A stretch of 40,051 nt of DNA from Gammaproteobacteria bacterium (lineage in GTDB: Bacteria > Pseudomonadota > Gammaproteobacteria > Ga0077536), in assembly GCA_019747795.1 (NCBI GenBank), contig JAIEQK010000125.1, positions 1 through 40,051 on the forward strand. The letters run 5' to 3'. Position numbers and translations under genes: made by a program. A model generated the notes under the pieces. The model did no database searches. It was given only the letters and a program-made list of their open reading frames with translations, and was not told the DNA's origin. This document shows, piece by piece, positions 18,348-26,886 of this stretch (the first letter of the stretch is position 1; each line of letters starts with the position of its first letter).

Positions 18348-18833
18348 TCAGATGCGCTTCTGCACGAAGTCTTCGATGGTCGCGGTGGTCAGCACCTTGC
18401 CACTCGCGGTCAGCACCTCGAACAGCTTGCCGTCTTCGACCGCGTGGCAGCGGAAGAACACCAGCGCGCCTTCCGGGCCGCCGAACTCCATGTGCAGGTC
18501 GCCACCCGGGTTGTGCGCGACGAAGCCGGGCGTGCGCTTCTTGTGGATGGTCTGGTTGTCGGTGGTCTCGACCACGTTGTGCTCGCCGGCCAGCACTTCG
18601 ATGGAGGTGTTGCCCAGATGGCGGTGGTAGTGACAGTAGGCGTTCGGTTCCCACCACGACAGGAAGTCGATCACCCCGTTCTCGGCGTCGACGTTCAGGA
18701 CCGCCACGGAGTAGTCGATGGGGTAGTCGAAACGCGGCGTACCAAGCACGCGCTGCCACTCGAGATTCGCGAAGTCGTAACCGGTGGCGAGCGAGGGCTT
18801 GATGACGGGCGAGGCGATGGTGGATGCATTCAT
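18348..18833 (-). CDS. Cupin-domain protein, 161 aa
   Basis: A single-domain cupin. The first metal motif reads CHYHRHLGNTSIEVLAGEH, giving His68, His70, His72 and Glu79. The second motif contributes His114 in GGDLHMEFGGPEG. The complete ligand set suggests a metal-dependent dioxygenase or isomerase rather than a structural cupin. Size and the WWEPNAYCHYHRH opening recall small dioxygenases acting on hydroxylated ketones or diketones, but the reaction is not determinable. GAGG lies seven bases before ATG 18833. Same strand as the epoxide hydrolase upstream (76-bp gap), so likely co-transcribed. Confidence 0.82.
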   Translation of the reverse strand: MNASTIASPVIKPSLATGYDFANLEWQRVLGTPRFDYPIDYSVAVLNVDAENGVIDFLSWWEPNAYCHYHRHLGNTSIEVLAGEHNVVETTDNQTIHKKRTPGFVAHNPGGDLHMEFGGPEGALVFFRCHAVEDGKLFEVLTASGKVLTTATIEDFVQKRI

Positions 18834-18909
18834 GATTAGGACCTCGAAACTCGGGACTCTGGAATGGGCGCCAGCCTAGCCCCCCGGCGCGGGGGGTGCA
18901 ATCCAGGCG

Positions 18910-20061
18910 TCAGCGCAACGGCCGGAAGAACTCGGTGATTTCGCGTGCCAGGGCCTCGGGCTGCTCGAGCGCGGCGAAATGTCCCCCGCGCGGCATCACG
19001 GTCCAGCGGCGGATGTCCTTGTACAGCCGCGTCGCGACCTGGCGCGGCGGGCGCAGGATCTCGCAGGGAAAGGCGGCGTAGCCCGTCGGCGCGACCACCC
19101 CCGATGGGGGTATCGGCCAGGCACCGTGCATGCGGGCGTAGTAGGGCCAGAAGGACGCGTTGATGGCGCCGGTGAACCAGTAGAGGCTGATGTTGGCGAG
19201 CATGTGTTCGCGCGCAATGACCGACTCGATGTCGCCGCCGCAGTCGCTCCATGCGCGGAACTTCTCGACTATCCAGGCCGCGAGCCCGGCCGGCGAATCG
19301 CTCAAGCCGAAGGCGAGCGTCTGCGGCCGCGTACCCTGGATCCATTGGTAGCCGGTCTCCTCCTTCATGAACACCGCGAGCTCTTGCAGGTAGCCGCGGG
19401 ACTCGGCGTCGTCGCCGAGGACGAAGGCCGGATCGCGCGGCACGGCGAGCAGGTTGAGATGAATGCCGAGCAGCTTGTCGGCATGCACCGCGCCCAGGCG
19501 CGAGGTGATGAAGGCGCCCCAGTCGCCGCCCTGCGCGGCGAAGCGCGGGTAGCCGAGATGCTCGGTCATGAGTTCGGCGAAGCAGTCGGCGATCATCTCC
19601 GCGCTGAAGCGCTTCTGGCCCGGCGTGTAGGACAGTCCATAACCCGGTAGCGAGGGCGCGACCACGGTGAAGGCATCGGCCGGGTCGCCGCCGAAACGCG
19701 CGGGATCGGTGAGCCGCGGAATGAGTTCCAGGAACTCGAACACCGAGCCCGGCCAGCCGTGGGACAGCAGCAGCGGGCAGGGCTTGGGACCACGACCTTC
19801 GACGTGCAGGTAGTGCAGGTCGATGTCGTGCAGGCGCAGCTTGAACTGCGGGAAGGCGTTCAGGCGCGCTTCCTCGGCCCGCCAGTCGAAGCGCTCGCGC
19901 CACCAGCTGACGAGTTCCGCGAGGTAGTCGGTATCGGTGCCGTAGGCCCAGGCCTCGCCCGGCGTGCGATCCGGCCAACGGGTGCGAGCCAGGCGCTCGC
20001 GCAGATCGGTGAGTGCCGCGTCCGGCACATGGAGCGTGAAGGGCGTCGGATCCGTTGCCAT
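18910..20061 (-). CDS. Epoxide hydrolase (alpha/beta hydrolase, EHN domain), 383 aa
   Basis: The N-terminal EHN segment PTPFTLHVPDAALTDLRERL with RTRWP is diagnostic of microsomal-type epoxide hydrolases. The oxyanion motif HGWPGS is at 101-106, the nucleophile Asp180 lies in QGGDWGA, and the base His361 in PRGGHFAALEQPE. The enzyme opens epoxides to vicinal diols through an ester intermediate. Length is normal. ATG 20061 matches the family start; the extension to 20121 via GTG has no support. Neighbouring ring-hydroxylating and cupin-type enzymes point to degradation of an epoxidised aromatic or terpenoid. No membrane anchor is seen at the N-terminus. Confidence 0.93.
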   Translation of the reverse strand: MATDPTPFTLHVPDAALTDLRERLARTRWPDRTPGEAWAYGTDTDYLAELVSWWRERFDWRAEEARLNAFPQFKLRLHDIDLHYLHVEGRGPKPCPLLLSHGWPGSVFEFLELIPRLTDPARFGGDPADAFTVVAPSLPGYGLSYTPGQKRFSAEMIADCFAELMTEHLGYPRFAAQGGDWGAFITSRLGAVHADKLLGIHLNLLAVPRDPAFVLGDDAESRGYLQELAVFMKEETGYQWIQGTRPQTLAFGLSDSPAGLAAWIVEKFRAWSDCGGDIESVIAREHMLANISLYWFTGAINASFWPYYARMHGAWPIPPSGVVAPTGYAAFPCEILRPPRQVATRLYKDIRRWTVMPRGGHFAALEQPEALAREITEFFRPLR

Positions 20062-20189
20062 GGTGTCGCGACTCGGGGGCGTGGGTGCGCATTGTGATTC
20101 CGACCGTCGCGCGCTGTCCACGCGACAGCTTGCGCGGCGTGGCGCTTTTCGTTTGTACTGCCGCCCGGACGACGCTTCGGGGGGAGCAC

Positions 20190-21563
20190 ATGATGAGGGA
20201 GCGGCGTGCTGCAGCGCCGGCGCGAACCGGCCGGCGCCTCGCGTCGCTGTGCGCCTGCCTGCTGCTCAGCCAGCCGTCGCATGCCGAGTGGCGGCACGAA
20301 CTCGGCGCTGGCCTGGAGGGCTATGCGGGCCTGGAAGCTGGCTTTGCCGCCATCACCATGATCAACGCCAATCTCGGCCTCGGTCGCGTCAACGCCCTGA
20401 CCGGCGTGCGCAGCGGCGACCCGACCTGGACCGAAGTCTTCATCGAACCGCGCGTGGGCCTGGTGAGCGACACCGGCCTCTACGGCCAGGTGTCCATCGT
20501 CGGTGCCACCACCTTCTTCGACGGCGACGCGGCCGGCTTCACCGGCGGCGGCGACGGCAGCTTCGACTGGGAGACGGCGTTCGTCGGCTGGCGCTCGGGG
20601 CTGCCAGACGACGACCAGGCGCGGCCAGTGATTGACGTATCCATCGGCCGCCAGATGTTCGACGTCGGCGATGGCTTCCTGATCGACGACGGCAATCTCG
20701 ACGCCTTCGACGACGGCGGCGCGTGGCTGGTGCCGCGCCAGGCGTTTCGCCGCACGGCCATCGCGCGCGTCGACTTTCGCGCCTGGCACGGCGACGCGTT
20801 CTACCTGCAGTCCGATCCGCACAACGAAGAGCCCGCGCTCATCGGTGGCAATCTCGAGTATCGCCAGGCGAGCGGCGGACACGTCGGCGTGCTGTATTTC
20901 CACATCCTCGACGCCGACCGGCCGCGCCTGTTCCTCGCGCGGGACGGCATGGAAGTGCTGAGCGTGCGGGTGAACGATCTGCGACTGCCCATATTGCCGC
21001 AGGTCGGCTGGTGGGCCGAGGCCACGCGCCAGTTCGGCACCGGTCGCGAGCTGCGCTTCGACGCGTCGGCGTTCTACCTGGAAGGCATCTATCACTTCGC
21101 CGGCCTGCCCTGGCGTCCGCGGCTGTCCTATCGTTACGCGTATTTCTCCGGCGACGAGCACCTGCACGACGCCACGCGGCGCGACTTCGACCCGCTGTTC
21201 TACGGCTTCGACAAGCGCGTGTGGGGCACCTGGTTCCAGGGTGAACTGACCGGCGGCTGGCTCTTGTTCAACAACAACCAGCGCAATCACCTGCTGCACC
21301 TGCTCGCCAATCCGACCGACAGGGTGACGGTGGGCGCCATCGGTGGCCGCTTCGAGCTGGTGAAGGCGAACTACCGCGGCGTGCCGGTGACGGACAAGCA
21401 CTTCAGCGACGAGCTGAATCTCTACGTCGACTGGCTCATGACCGACCAGGTGGCGCTGAGCGCGGCCTGGGGCGTGATGTTTCCCGGCGACGGCGCCGCG
21501 CAGGGCGTGGGCGACGACGAAGCGTTCCAGATCTTCGAGATGGGGCTCAACTTCAACTTCTGA
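20190..21563 (+). CDS. Predicted outer-membrane beta-barrel protein (alginate-export/porin-like), 457 aa
   Basis: After an arginine-rich n-region and a hydrophobic stretch (LASLCACLLLSQPSHA, cleavage about residue 32) comes a mature protein made of alternating amphipathic strands. It ends in a C-terminal phenylalanine (EMGLNFNF), the signature recognised by the BAM machinery. The middle part, with SIGRQMFDVGDGFLIDDG and WYxxS-like turns, resembles AlgE-type alginate-export porins. I cannot assign a solute. GGGGAG precedes the tandem ATGs at 20190 and 20193; the second has better spacing. Divergent from the epoxide hydrolase and convergent with the kinase gene (eight bases between stops). Confidence 0.75.
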   Translation: MMRERRAAAPARTGRRLASLCACLLLSQPSHAEWRHELGAGLEGYAGLEAGFAAITMINANLGLGRVNALTGVRSGDPTWTEVFIEPRVGLVSDTGLYGQVSIVGATTFFDGDAAGFTGGGDGSFDWETAFVGWRSGLPDDDQARPVIDVSIGRQMFDVGDGFLIDDGNLDAFDDGGAWLVPRQAFRRTAIARVDFRAWHGDAFYLQSDPHNEEPALIGGNLEYRQASGGHVGVLYFHILDADRPRLFLARDGMEVLSVRVNDLRLPILPQVGWWAEATRQFGTGRELRFDASAFYLEGIYHFAGLPWRPRLSYRYAYFSGDEHLHDATRRDFDPLFYGFDKRVWGTWFQGELTGGWLLFNNNQRNHLLHLLANPTDRVTVGAIGGRFELVKANYRGVPVTDKHFSDELNLYVDWLMTDQVALSAAWGVMFPGDGAAQGVGDDEAFQIFEMGLNFNF

Positions 21564-21570
21564 GGCGGAC

Positions 21571-22851
21571 TCAGGCGGCGAGCCGGACGGTGACGCCGCG
21601 CCGGCCCAAGCCGCGCGGCAGCCAGGCGTCGATGAGTTCGAGCAGTTCCTCGGCCGACTGCAGACGTTCATCGGCCTCCTTGGCCAGCAGCAGGTCGAGC
21701 AGGGGCTGCGCCGCCGCGCAGGCCTGGGGCAGGCGCGGCAGCGGCGCGCTGACGTGCTGGCGGAGCACCGCCTCCACGCCGTCGCCGGCAAAGGGCTTGC
21801 GCCCGGTCAGCAGTTCGTAGAACACCACGCCCAGGCTGTAGAGATCGCTGCGCGCGTCGGCGTGCGCGCCGTGCGCCTGTTCGGGCGAGAGATAGCTCGG
21901 TGTGCCGACCAGGCCGAAGCGCGCGGTCAGATCGCTGTCCTCACCCAGGCGTCGCGCGATGCCGAAGTCCGCCAGCGCCAGCGTGCGATCGGCACGGAAC
22001 ATGAGATTGCCGGGCTTCAGATCGCGATGCACGATGCCGCGCGCGTGGATCGCGCGCAGGCCCTGGGCCACGTCGCGCAGGTAGCGGACAGCCTGGTCGA
22101 GTTCGAGCCCGGTCTCGAGGCGACGGCGCAGGTCGCCGCCCGGAAAGAACTCCATCGCGAGCCAGGCGCAGCCGTGCTGGCTGCCGTGCTCGAAGACGCG
22201 CACCACGTGCGGATGAGCGATGTCCTCGAGCAACGCGGCTTCGCGCAGGAAGCGCTGCAGGGCGCCGGTGCGCCGCCCTTGCGCGATGTCGGTGACCTTG
22301 ACCACCACCCGCGGCCCGCCCGCCATGCGCTCGGCGAGATAGACCCGCGAGAAGCCACCGTGCCCGATCAGACGCAGCAGGCGATAGCCCTGCTCGCGGA
22401 GATCGGGCATGCGGGCGGCCCACGTCGCGGGCTCCGCAGGATCGACATCGGCGAGCAGTTGGGTCGATTCTAAGGACGTGCGCCGGCATTCCGCCTGGAC
22501 CAATTCCGCCAGTCGCGCCCCCAGGGCATCCACGCGCCGCAGATAGCCCCGCGCGCCGGCCTTGCAGGCGGCCACCGCGAGGTACTCGTCGCCGTGCCCG
22601 GCGATCAGCACGGTGGGGGGAAAGCCGGGCCGGGCGGCGTAGCGCCGCAACCAGTCCAGGCCACTGTCGCCGCCGCCCAGCTCCTGGGACAACAGCAGCA
22701 GATCGTAGAGCCGCCAATCGAAGGCCGCCGACGGCGTGCCCTGTTGATCGGGGTCGAACTCGCTGACCTCGATGGCGGGGAACGCGCAGGCGAGGCGCTG
22801 CCGGAGCGCGACACGGAATACGGGTGAGGGATCGACGAGCAGAAGCCTCAT
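21571..22851 (-). CDS. Serine/threonine protein kinase with N-terminal degenerate receiver domain, 426 aa
   Basis: Residues 1-120 look like a response-regulator receiver (MRLLLVDPSPVFR; LIAGHGDEY; KAGARGYLRR). The strand that should hold the phospho-acceptor reads YDLLLLSQELGGG, so Ser55 replaces Asp, and the conserved Lys is replaced by Arg. Residues about 156-410 form a complete Hanks-type kinase: GHGGFSRVYLA, Lys185 (VVVKV), Glu204, HRDLKPGN (275-282), DFG (295-297), SPEQ and DARSDLYSLGVVFYELLTG. The kinase should be active, while the receiver is probably a protein-binding or phosphorylation-independent module. No membrane segment. Start ATG 22851 fits the receiver fold but lacks a clear Shine-Dalgarno. 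Targets unknown. Confidence 0.88.
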   Translation of the reverse strand: MRLLLVDPSPVFRVALRQRLACAFPAIEVSEFDPDQQGTPSAAFDWRLYDLLLLSQELGGGDSGLDWLRRYAARPGFPPTVLIAGHGDEYLAVAACKAGARGYLRRVDALGARLAELVQAECRRTSLESTQLLADVDPAEPATWAARMPDLREQGYRLLRLIGHGGFSRVYLAERMAGGPRVVVKVTDIAQGRRTGALQRFLREAALLEDIAHPHVVRVFEHGSQHGCAWLAMEFFPGGDLRRRLETGLELDQAVRYLRDVAQGLRAIHARGIVHRDLKPGNLMFRADRTLALADFGIARRLGEDSDLTARFGLVGTPSYLSPEQAHGAHADARSDLYSLGVVFYELLTGRKPFAGDGVEAVLRQHVSAPLPRLPQACAAAQPLLDLLLAKEADERLQSAEELLELIDAWLPRGLGRRGVTVRLAA

Positions 22852-23041
22852 GGGCGAGAACAGCGGCGGGGCGCGCCGGGAGTTGAATGCCGGACGCCAT
22901 GGAGGGCGCCGCGCGAGGCGCCGCGAGCGCGCGGCCGGTACCTTATACTGCCGCCGCGTCGCCCCTTGTCCGATTGCCTGCGATTGGCGCGCTCGTGACG
23001 ATTCCGTCCTCACCATCCTGGAAGCAACGAGGAGATCCCCG

Positions 23042-24037
23042 ATGAAGCTTGCCCTCTACCTGCCCAATTTCCGCGACAAGGTCACCGTCAAGGAACTCGA
23101 GGATCTGACCGCGCTCGCCGAGGCGCTGGACTTCGATTCGGTCTGGACGCTGGACCGCATCGTCGTGCCCGAGGCATCGGACCAGCAGAAGCTGCAGTAC
23201 CCCTTCGGCATGATGGACCAGTTCCCCAAGCAGCTGCCGGTTTCGGCGCGCGGTGAGTGGCTGCACGGCATGCCGCTCATTCCGTGGCTGGCGGCCAAGA
23301 CGCGCAAGGTGCGCATTGGCATGAGCATCATCGACACGCCCTACCGCGCGCCAGGCGTGCTGGCCGGCGAGATCGCGACGGTCGATCACCTGTCCAATGG
23401 GCGGGTCAACGTCGGCGTAGGCTCGGGCTGGATGCCCGAGGAATTCGCGGCCGCCAGCGCCGCGCACATCTTTCCCAAGCGCCACAAGCACGTGCGTGAG
23501 ACCATCGAGGTGCTGCAGGGGATCTGGACCAACGACGTGTTCGAGTACCACGGCGAGTTCGCCGATTTCGAGCGCTGCGGTTTCGGCGCGAAGCCGCTGC
23601 AGAAGCCCACGCCGCCCATCTACTTCAGCGGTCTGAAGGACCCCAAGCGTTCGGCGAAGCGCATCGCCAAGTATGGGCTGGCGGGCTGGATCGGCATCCA
23701 GGACACGCCTGAGGAGATCGCGCGCTGGCGCGCCGAGATCCAGCGCGAGCTGGTCGAGATGGGCAGCAGCCGCTCGCTCGATGACGGCTTCGACATGTGC
23801 AGCATGATCTGGTTTGCGATCACCGACGAGCCGACCGATCAGACGCCGAACGGCAAGCTGAGCAATCTGCTGGTGGGGACGGCGGCGCAGATCACCGACA
23901 ACTTGAAGCGCTTCAAGGACGCCGGCATGAACATGCCGCTGCTGTGGCCGCCGTTCAGCGGCGTGCCGGTCGCGAAGACCCTGGACGACATGAAGCGCCT
24001 GGTCGAGGAGATCATGCCGAAGGTCAACGCGGCCTGA
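23042..24037 (+). CDS. LLM class flavin/F420-dependent oxidoreductase, 331 aa
   Basis: A second luciferase-like monooxygenase-fold protein. It has MKLALYLPNF, LAEALDFDSVWTLDRIV, AAKTRKVRIGMSIIDTPYRAP, and the active-site-proximal LSNGRVNVGVGSGWMPEEF. The C-terminal part keeps TAAQITDNLKRFKDAGM. At 331 residues it is full length, unlike the shorter paralogue at 15821. GAGGAG lies seven bases before ATG 23042. Divergent from the kinase gene. Reaction unknown; such proteins oxidise or reduce xenobiotics and aldehydes using FMN or F420. Confidence 0.87.
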   Translation: MKLALYLPNFRDKVTVKELEDLTALAEALDFDSVWTLDRIVVPEASDQQKLQYPFGMMDQFPKQLPVSARGEWLHGMPLIPWLAAKTRKVRIGMSIIDTPYRAPGVLAGEIATVDHLSNGRVNVGVGSGWMPEEFAAASAAHIFPKRHKHVRETIEVLQGIWTNDVFEYHGEFADFERCGFGAKPLQKPTPPIYFSGLKDPKRSAKRIAKYGLAGWIGIQDTPEEIARWRAEIQRELVEMGSSRSLDDGFDMCSMIWFAITDEPTDQTPNGKLSNLLVGTAAQITDNLKRFKDAGMNMPLLWPPFSGVPVAKTLDDMKRLVEEIMPKVNAA

Positions 24038-24075
24038 GGGTTACACGCGGCGGCGCCTGGCGCGCCGCCGCGCAC

Positions 24076-24828
24076 TCATTCCGCGAAGGGCGCCAGCGCC
24101 ATGCGGCGGGTGAAGCCCAGCGCCACCAGGCCGGCGATGTGCGCATTGGGATCGCGTCGCGCCTCCCCCTCCATCAGCGCGCCGAAGTCGCGCTTGAAGT
24201 TCAGCCGCGGATAGGCGGCGACGACGTCCGCGCGAGTCTGCGCGGCGACGTCTTCCGCGTGGTAGCCGATGACGTCGACGCCGGCGCCAAAATGCACCAG
24301 GGCCAGCTCGGCCGGTCCGCGATCGGCGAGGCCTACGGTCGCGTGGCGCGCGATGGCTTCATGCACGCGATCCGCGCGCGGGGCCGGCAGCCCGGCGGCG
24401 AGCAGGAAGTCGCGCGCCACCGTCGCGCCCCGCACTTCGAAGGACCCGGCACCGGCGTGCTCGGGGCACAACCCGACGTCGTGCAGCACGGCCGCCAGGT
24501 ACAGCAGTTCGAGATCCACCTGCATGCCGAGGTGACGGCCGACCGCCACGCCGAACATGTAGCTCCTGAGCGAATGGTTGAACAGGAGCGGCGACTCACA
24601 GCGCCGCGCGAACTCGGTCGCCTCGTTGCACAGCCGCGTATCGGGCGCGGCCAGCGCGTCGAGGCCAAGCGCCGTCGGACGCTTGATGCCGAGGGCGCGC
24701 GCGCAACGCCGGAGAACGCCACCCAGTTCGATGCGCAACATACGCGCGACCAGCGTCGGCGCGGGCACGCGCGGGAGATCGAGGGTGAGGCCCTGCACGT
24801 GGGGCAGCGACGAGGAGAGCGCGTTCAT
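24076..24828 (-). CDS. HD-domain hydrolase (cyanamide-hydratase-like), 250 aa
   Basis: A small HD-superfamily protein: NHSLRSYMFG (His85), LHDVGL (His116-Asp117) and RHATVG (His162). These give the metal set of HD phosphohydrolases and related hydratases. The NHSxRxYxFG opening plus a short length resemble cyanamide hydratase/Ddi2-like proteins rather than nucleotide hydrolases. It is not an HD-GYP protein. The start ATG overlaps the stop of the upstream GST-like gene (ATGA), so translation is coupled. Substrate unknown; linkage to a GST suggests a detoxification role, which is inference. Confidence 0.78.
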   Translation of the reverse strand: MNALSSSLPHVQGLTLDLPRVPAPTLVARMLRIELGGVLRRCARALGIKRPTALGLDALAAPDTRLCNEATEFARRCESPLLFNHSLRSYMFGVAVGRHLGMQVDLELLYLAAVLHDVGLCPEHAGAGSFEVRGATVARDFLLAAGLPAPRADRVHEAIARHATVGLADRGPAELALVHFGAGVDVIGYHAEDVAAQTRADVVAAYPRLNFKRDFGALMEGEARRDPNAHIAGLVALGFTRRMALAPFAE

Positions 24829-25736
24829 CGCGTCGCCACCCGCGCGAGGCCACCGCCCAGCAGGCGCTCCACCGCCGCCTTGAAGCGGAACACGCGGTGC
24901 ATGGTCTGGTTCGGCGCCAGCACCCCGGCTTGGAAGCCGGGCCGCGCGCGCACGTGATCGAACCAGGCGTTCAGGCGCGGAAAGCGCGCCGCGAAGGGAT
25001 AGCCGCACTCGAAGATGCGCAGCACCATCGCGGCCCACAGGATGTCAGCGCGGGACAGCGAGTTGCCGGTGAGGAACTCGCGGCCATCGGCCACGAAGCG
25101 TGCTTCCTGCGCGCCCCAGCCGTCCTCCAGCGCGCGCAGATGACCGAGGTAGGTGTCCTCGTCGATGGCGTCGCGGTTGTAACGCTTGTAGAAAGCCAGG
25201 AGCTGCTCGGGAGAATCCGCGCTTTCCAGTTGCGCGATGCGCGCTTCGTCCTCCCGGCCGATGCGCCCCAGGCGGCCCAGCCCCCAGTGGAAAGACACGT
25301 AGCGCACCGAGACGTGGAGCTTCTTGCCGAGCTCGATGAGCTCGTACATCAGCGCCGCGGCGTCCGCGTCGCTCGGCACGAGCGCCGGCGTCGTCACGAG
25401 TCGATCGAGATAGTCGACGATGTCCATGGACTCGATCACCGCCTGCCCATCGTGGACCAGGACCGGCACCACCATGTTGGGCTGAAGGGCGGCGTACTCT
25501 GGGGTCAGGTGTTCCTTCTTGATGAGCGACACCGGGCGGAAGATGTAGGTCCCGGGCGGCGCCACGCAGGCGCCGGCCGAATCATCGTTCCAGCGCACGC
25601 TGCGGGCGCGCTTGAAGCCCTTTTCGGCGAGCGTGAAGCTGACGCGCTGCGAGCAGGGCGCACCATCGAAACCGAACAGGTGCAGGCCCTTGAGCTTGGG
25701 TACGAGCGGGCTCTTGGGAGTGTCGATGAGGGGCAT
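24825..25736 (-). CDS. Glutathione S-transferase family protein, 303 aa
   Basis: The N-terminal thioredoxin-like domain begins LHLFGFDGAPCSQRVSFTLAEKGF, with VVPVLVHDGQAVIESMDIVDYLD forming the glutathione-binding cis-Pro and ES motif. The C-terminal all-helical domain ends with LSRADILWAAMVLRIFECGYPF, the family N-capping region, then FPRLNAWFDHVRARPGF. At 303 residues it is longer than the usual 200-220, with extra helical sequence in the C-terminal domain. GAGGAA lies upstream of ATG 25736. Overlaps the HD gene by four bases and follows the GlxA regulator on the same strand. Confidence 0.88.
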   Translation of the reverse strand: MPLIDTPKSPLVPKLKGLHLFGFDGAPCSQRVSFTLAEKGFKRARSVRWNDDSAGACVAPPGTYIFRPVSLIKKEHLTPEYAALQPNMVVPVLVHDGQAVIESMDIVDYLDRLVTTPALVPSDADAAALMYELIELGKKLHVSVRYVSFHWGLGRLGRIGREDEARIAQLESADSPEQLLAFYKRYNRDAIDEDTYLGHLRALEDGWGAQEARFVADGREFLTGNSLSRADILWAAMVLRIFECGYPFAARFPRLNAWFDHVRARPGFQAGVLAPNQTMHRVFRFKAAVERLLGGGLARVATR

Positions 25737-25831
25737 GGCGGTTCCTCTGCCTTGGGTGGTTCGAGCGAGGTCCATGCTGGCCCGAGTGGGCCATGGCCGC
25801 AATGACAATCAGGCCAAGAATCCTGCCAGGT

Positions 25832-26830
25832 TCAACGACTGCCGCGAAAGCGCTCACGGTAGGCCGCGGGGCCGATGCCGAGCGCGCGGTGCAGCGCGAT
25901 GCGCAGCGTTTCCACCGAAGCGAAACCGCTCGTGCTGGCCACCTGCTTGACCGGCATGTCGGTCTCTTCGAGGTGACGGCGTGCGGCTTCAACGCGCAGG
26001 CGCTCGACGAAACGCGCCGGGGTGACGCCGGCGTCGCGCGCGAAGACCCGCGCGAAATTGCGCGGGCTCATCGCCACTCGCGCCGCCAGCGCCTCCACCG
26101 AGAGATCGTCGGCGGGATGTTCTGCCATCCAGAGCTGCAGTTCGGCCAGGGGTGAAGGGCTCGCGGCCTGCGCGGCGAGCAGGCCGCTGAACTGCGCCTG
26201 GCCGCCCGGCCTCCGCAGGTAGACGACCAGCGCGCGCGCTACTTCCAGCGCCACCTCGCGGCCCAGATCGGCCTCGACCAGCGCCATGGAGAGATCCATG
26301 CCGGCCGACACGCCCGCCGAGGTGTAGACGTCACCGTCCTGGATGTAGATCGCGTCCGCATCGACCCGCACGCGCGGAAAGCGCGCGGCGAAGCGTGACG
26401 CGTAGGCCCAGTGGGTGGTGGCGCGCCGGCCGTCGAGCAGACCGGCGGCGGCCAGCAGGAAGCTGCCGGTACATACGGAGCCGACACGTCGCGCGCGCCC
26501 CGCGAGCCGTGCCAGGCCGCGCACCAGCGGCCGCTCGTCCAGCACGGACTCGATGTCCGGCCCGCCAGCGACCAGCAAGGTGTCGAGCGGGGCGCGCTGG
26601 GCGGCGAGCGGCAGGTCCGGCACCAGCGACAGGCCGTCACTGGTGCGCAGGGGCGTCGTCGAGCTGGCCAGCACGGCGATGTCGTAGGGCAGCGGCGCGG
26701 TGGGATCGCGCGCCGCGAGCATGCGGTTGGCGCCCGCGAACACCGCGCTCGGACCCGCCACGTCCAGCGCTTCCACCCCCGGAAACACCACCAGCGCCAC
26801 GCGCCGTGACGCTTGTTCCTTCACCGCCAT
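25832..26830 (-). CDS. GlxA-type transcriptional regulator (DJ-1/PfpI plus AraC HTH), 332 aa
   Basis: Residues about 10-195 are a DJ-1/PfpI amidotransferase-like sensor domain with the nucleophile-elbow cysteine Cys120 (GSVCTGSFLLAAAG). Residues about 230-330 are an AraC-family pair of helix-turn-helix motifs (SVEALAARVAMSPRNFARVF; MPVKQVASTSGFASVETL). Such regulators activate neighbouring amine or amino-acid degradation genes in several bacteria. Here the nearest downstream genes on the same strand are the GST and HD hydrolase, 95 bp away, which are the likeliest targets. The start at 26830 is the first possible and fits the family N-terminus. Confidence 0.93.
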   Translation of the reverse strand: MAVKEQASRRVALVVFPGVEALDVAGPSAVFAGANRMLAARDPTAPLPYDIAVLASSTTPLRTSDGLSLVPDLPLAAQRAPLDTLLVAGGPDIESVLDERPLVRGLARLAGRARRVGSVCTGSFLLAAAGLLDGRRATTHWAYASRFAARFPRVRVDADAIYIQDGDVYTSAGVSAGMDLSMALVEADLGREVALEVARALVVYLRRPGGQAQFSGLLAAQAASPSPLAELQLWMAEHPADDLSVEALAARVAMSPRNFARVFARDAGVTPARFVERLRVEAARRHLEETDMPVKQVASTSGFASVETLRIALHRALGIGPAAYRERFRGSR

Positions 26831-26886
26831 GAGCCGCTCGACCGCGCTGCCAGTATGGCGCGCAGTCTAGCCGGGTTGGCCTGTCT

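Noticed and set aside
24076-24828. HD protein as an RpfG-type partner of the RpfC-like kinase
   Set aside because: It has an HD site but no GYP signature or receiver domain, and lies about 12 kb away in a different composition background.
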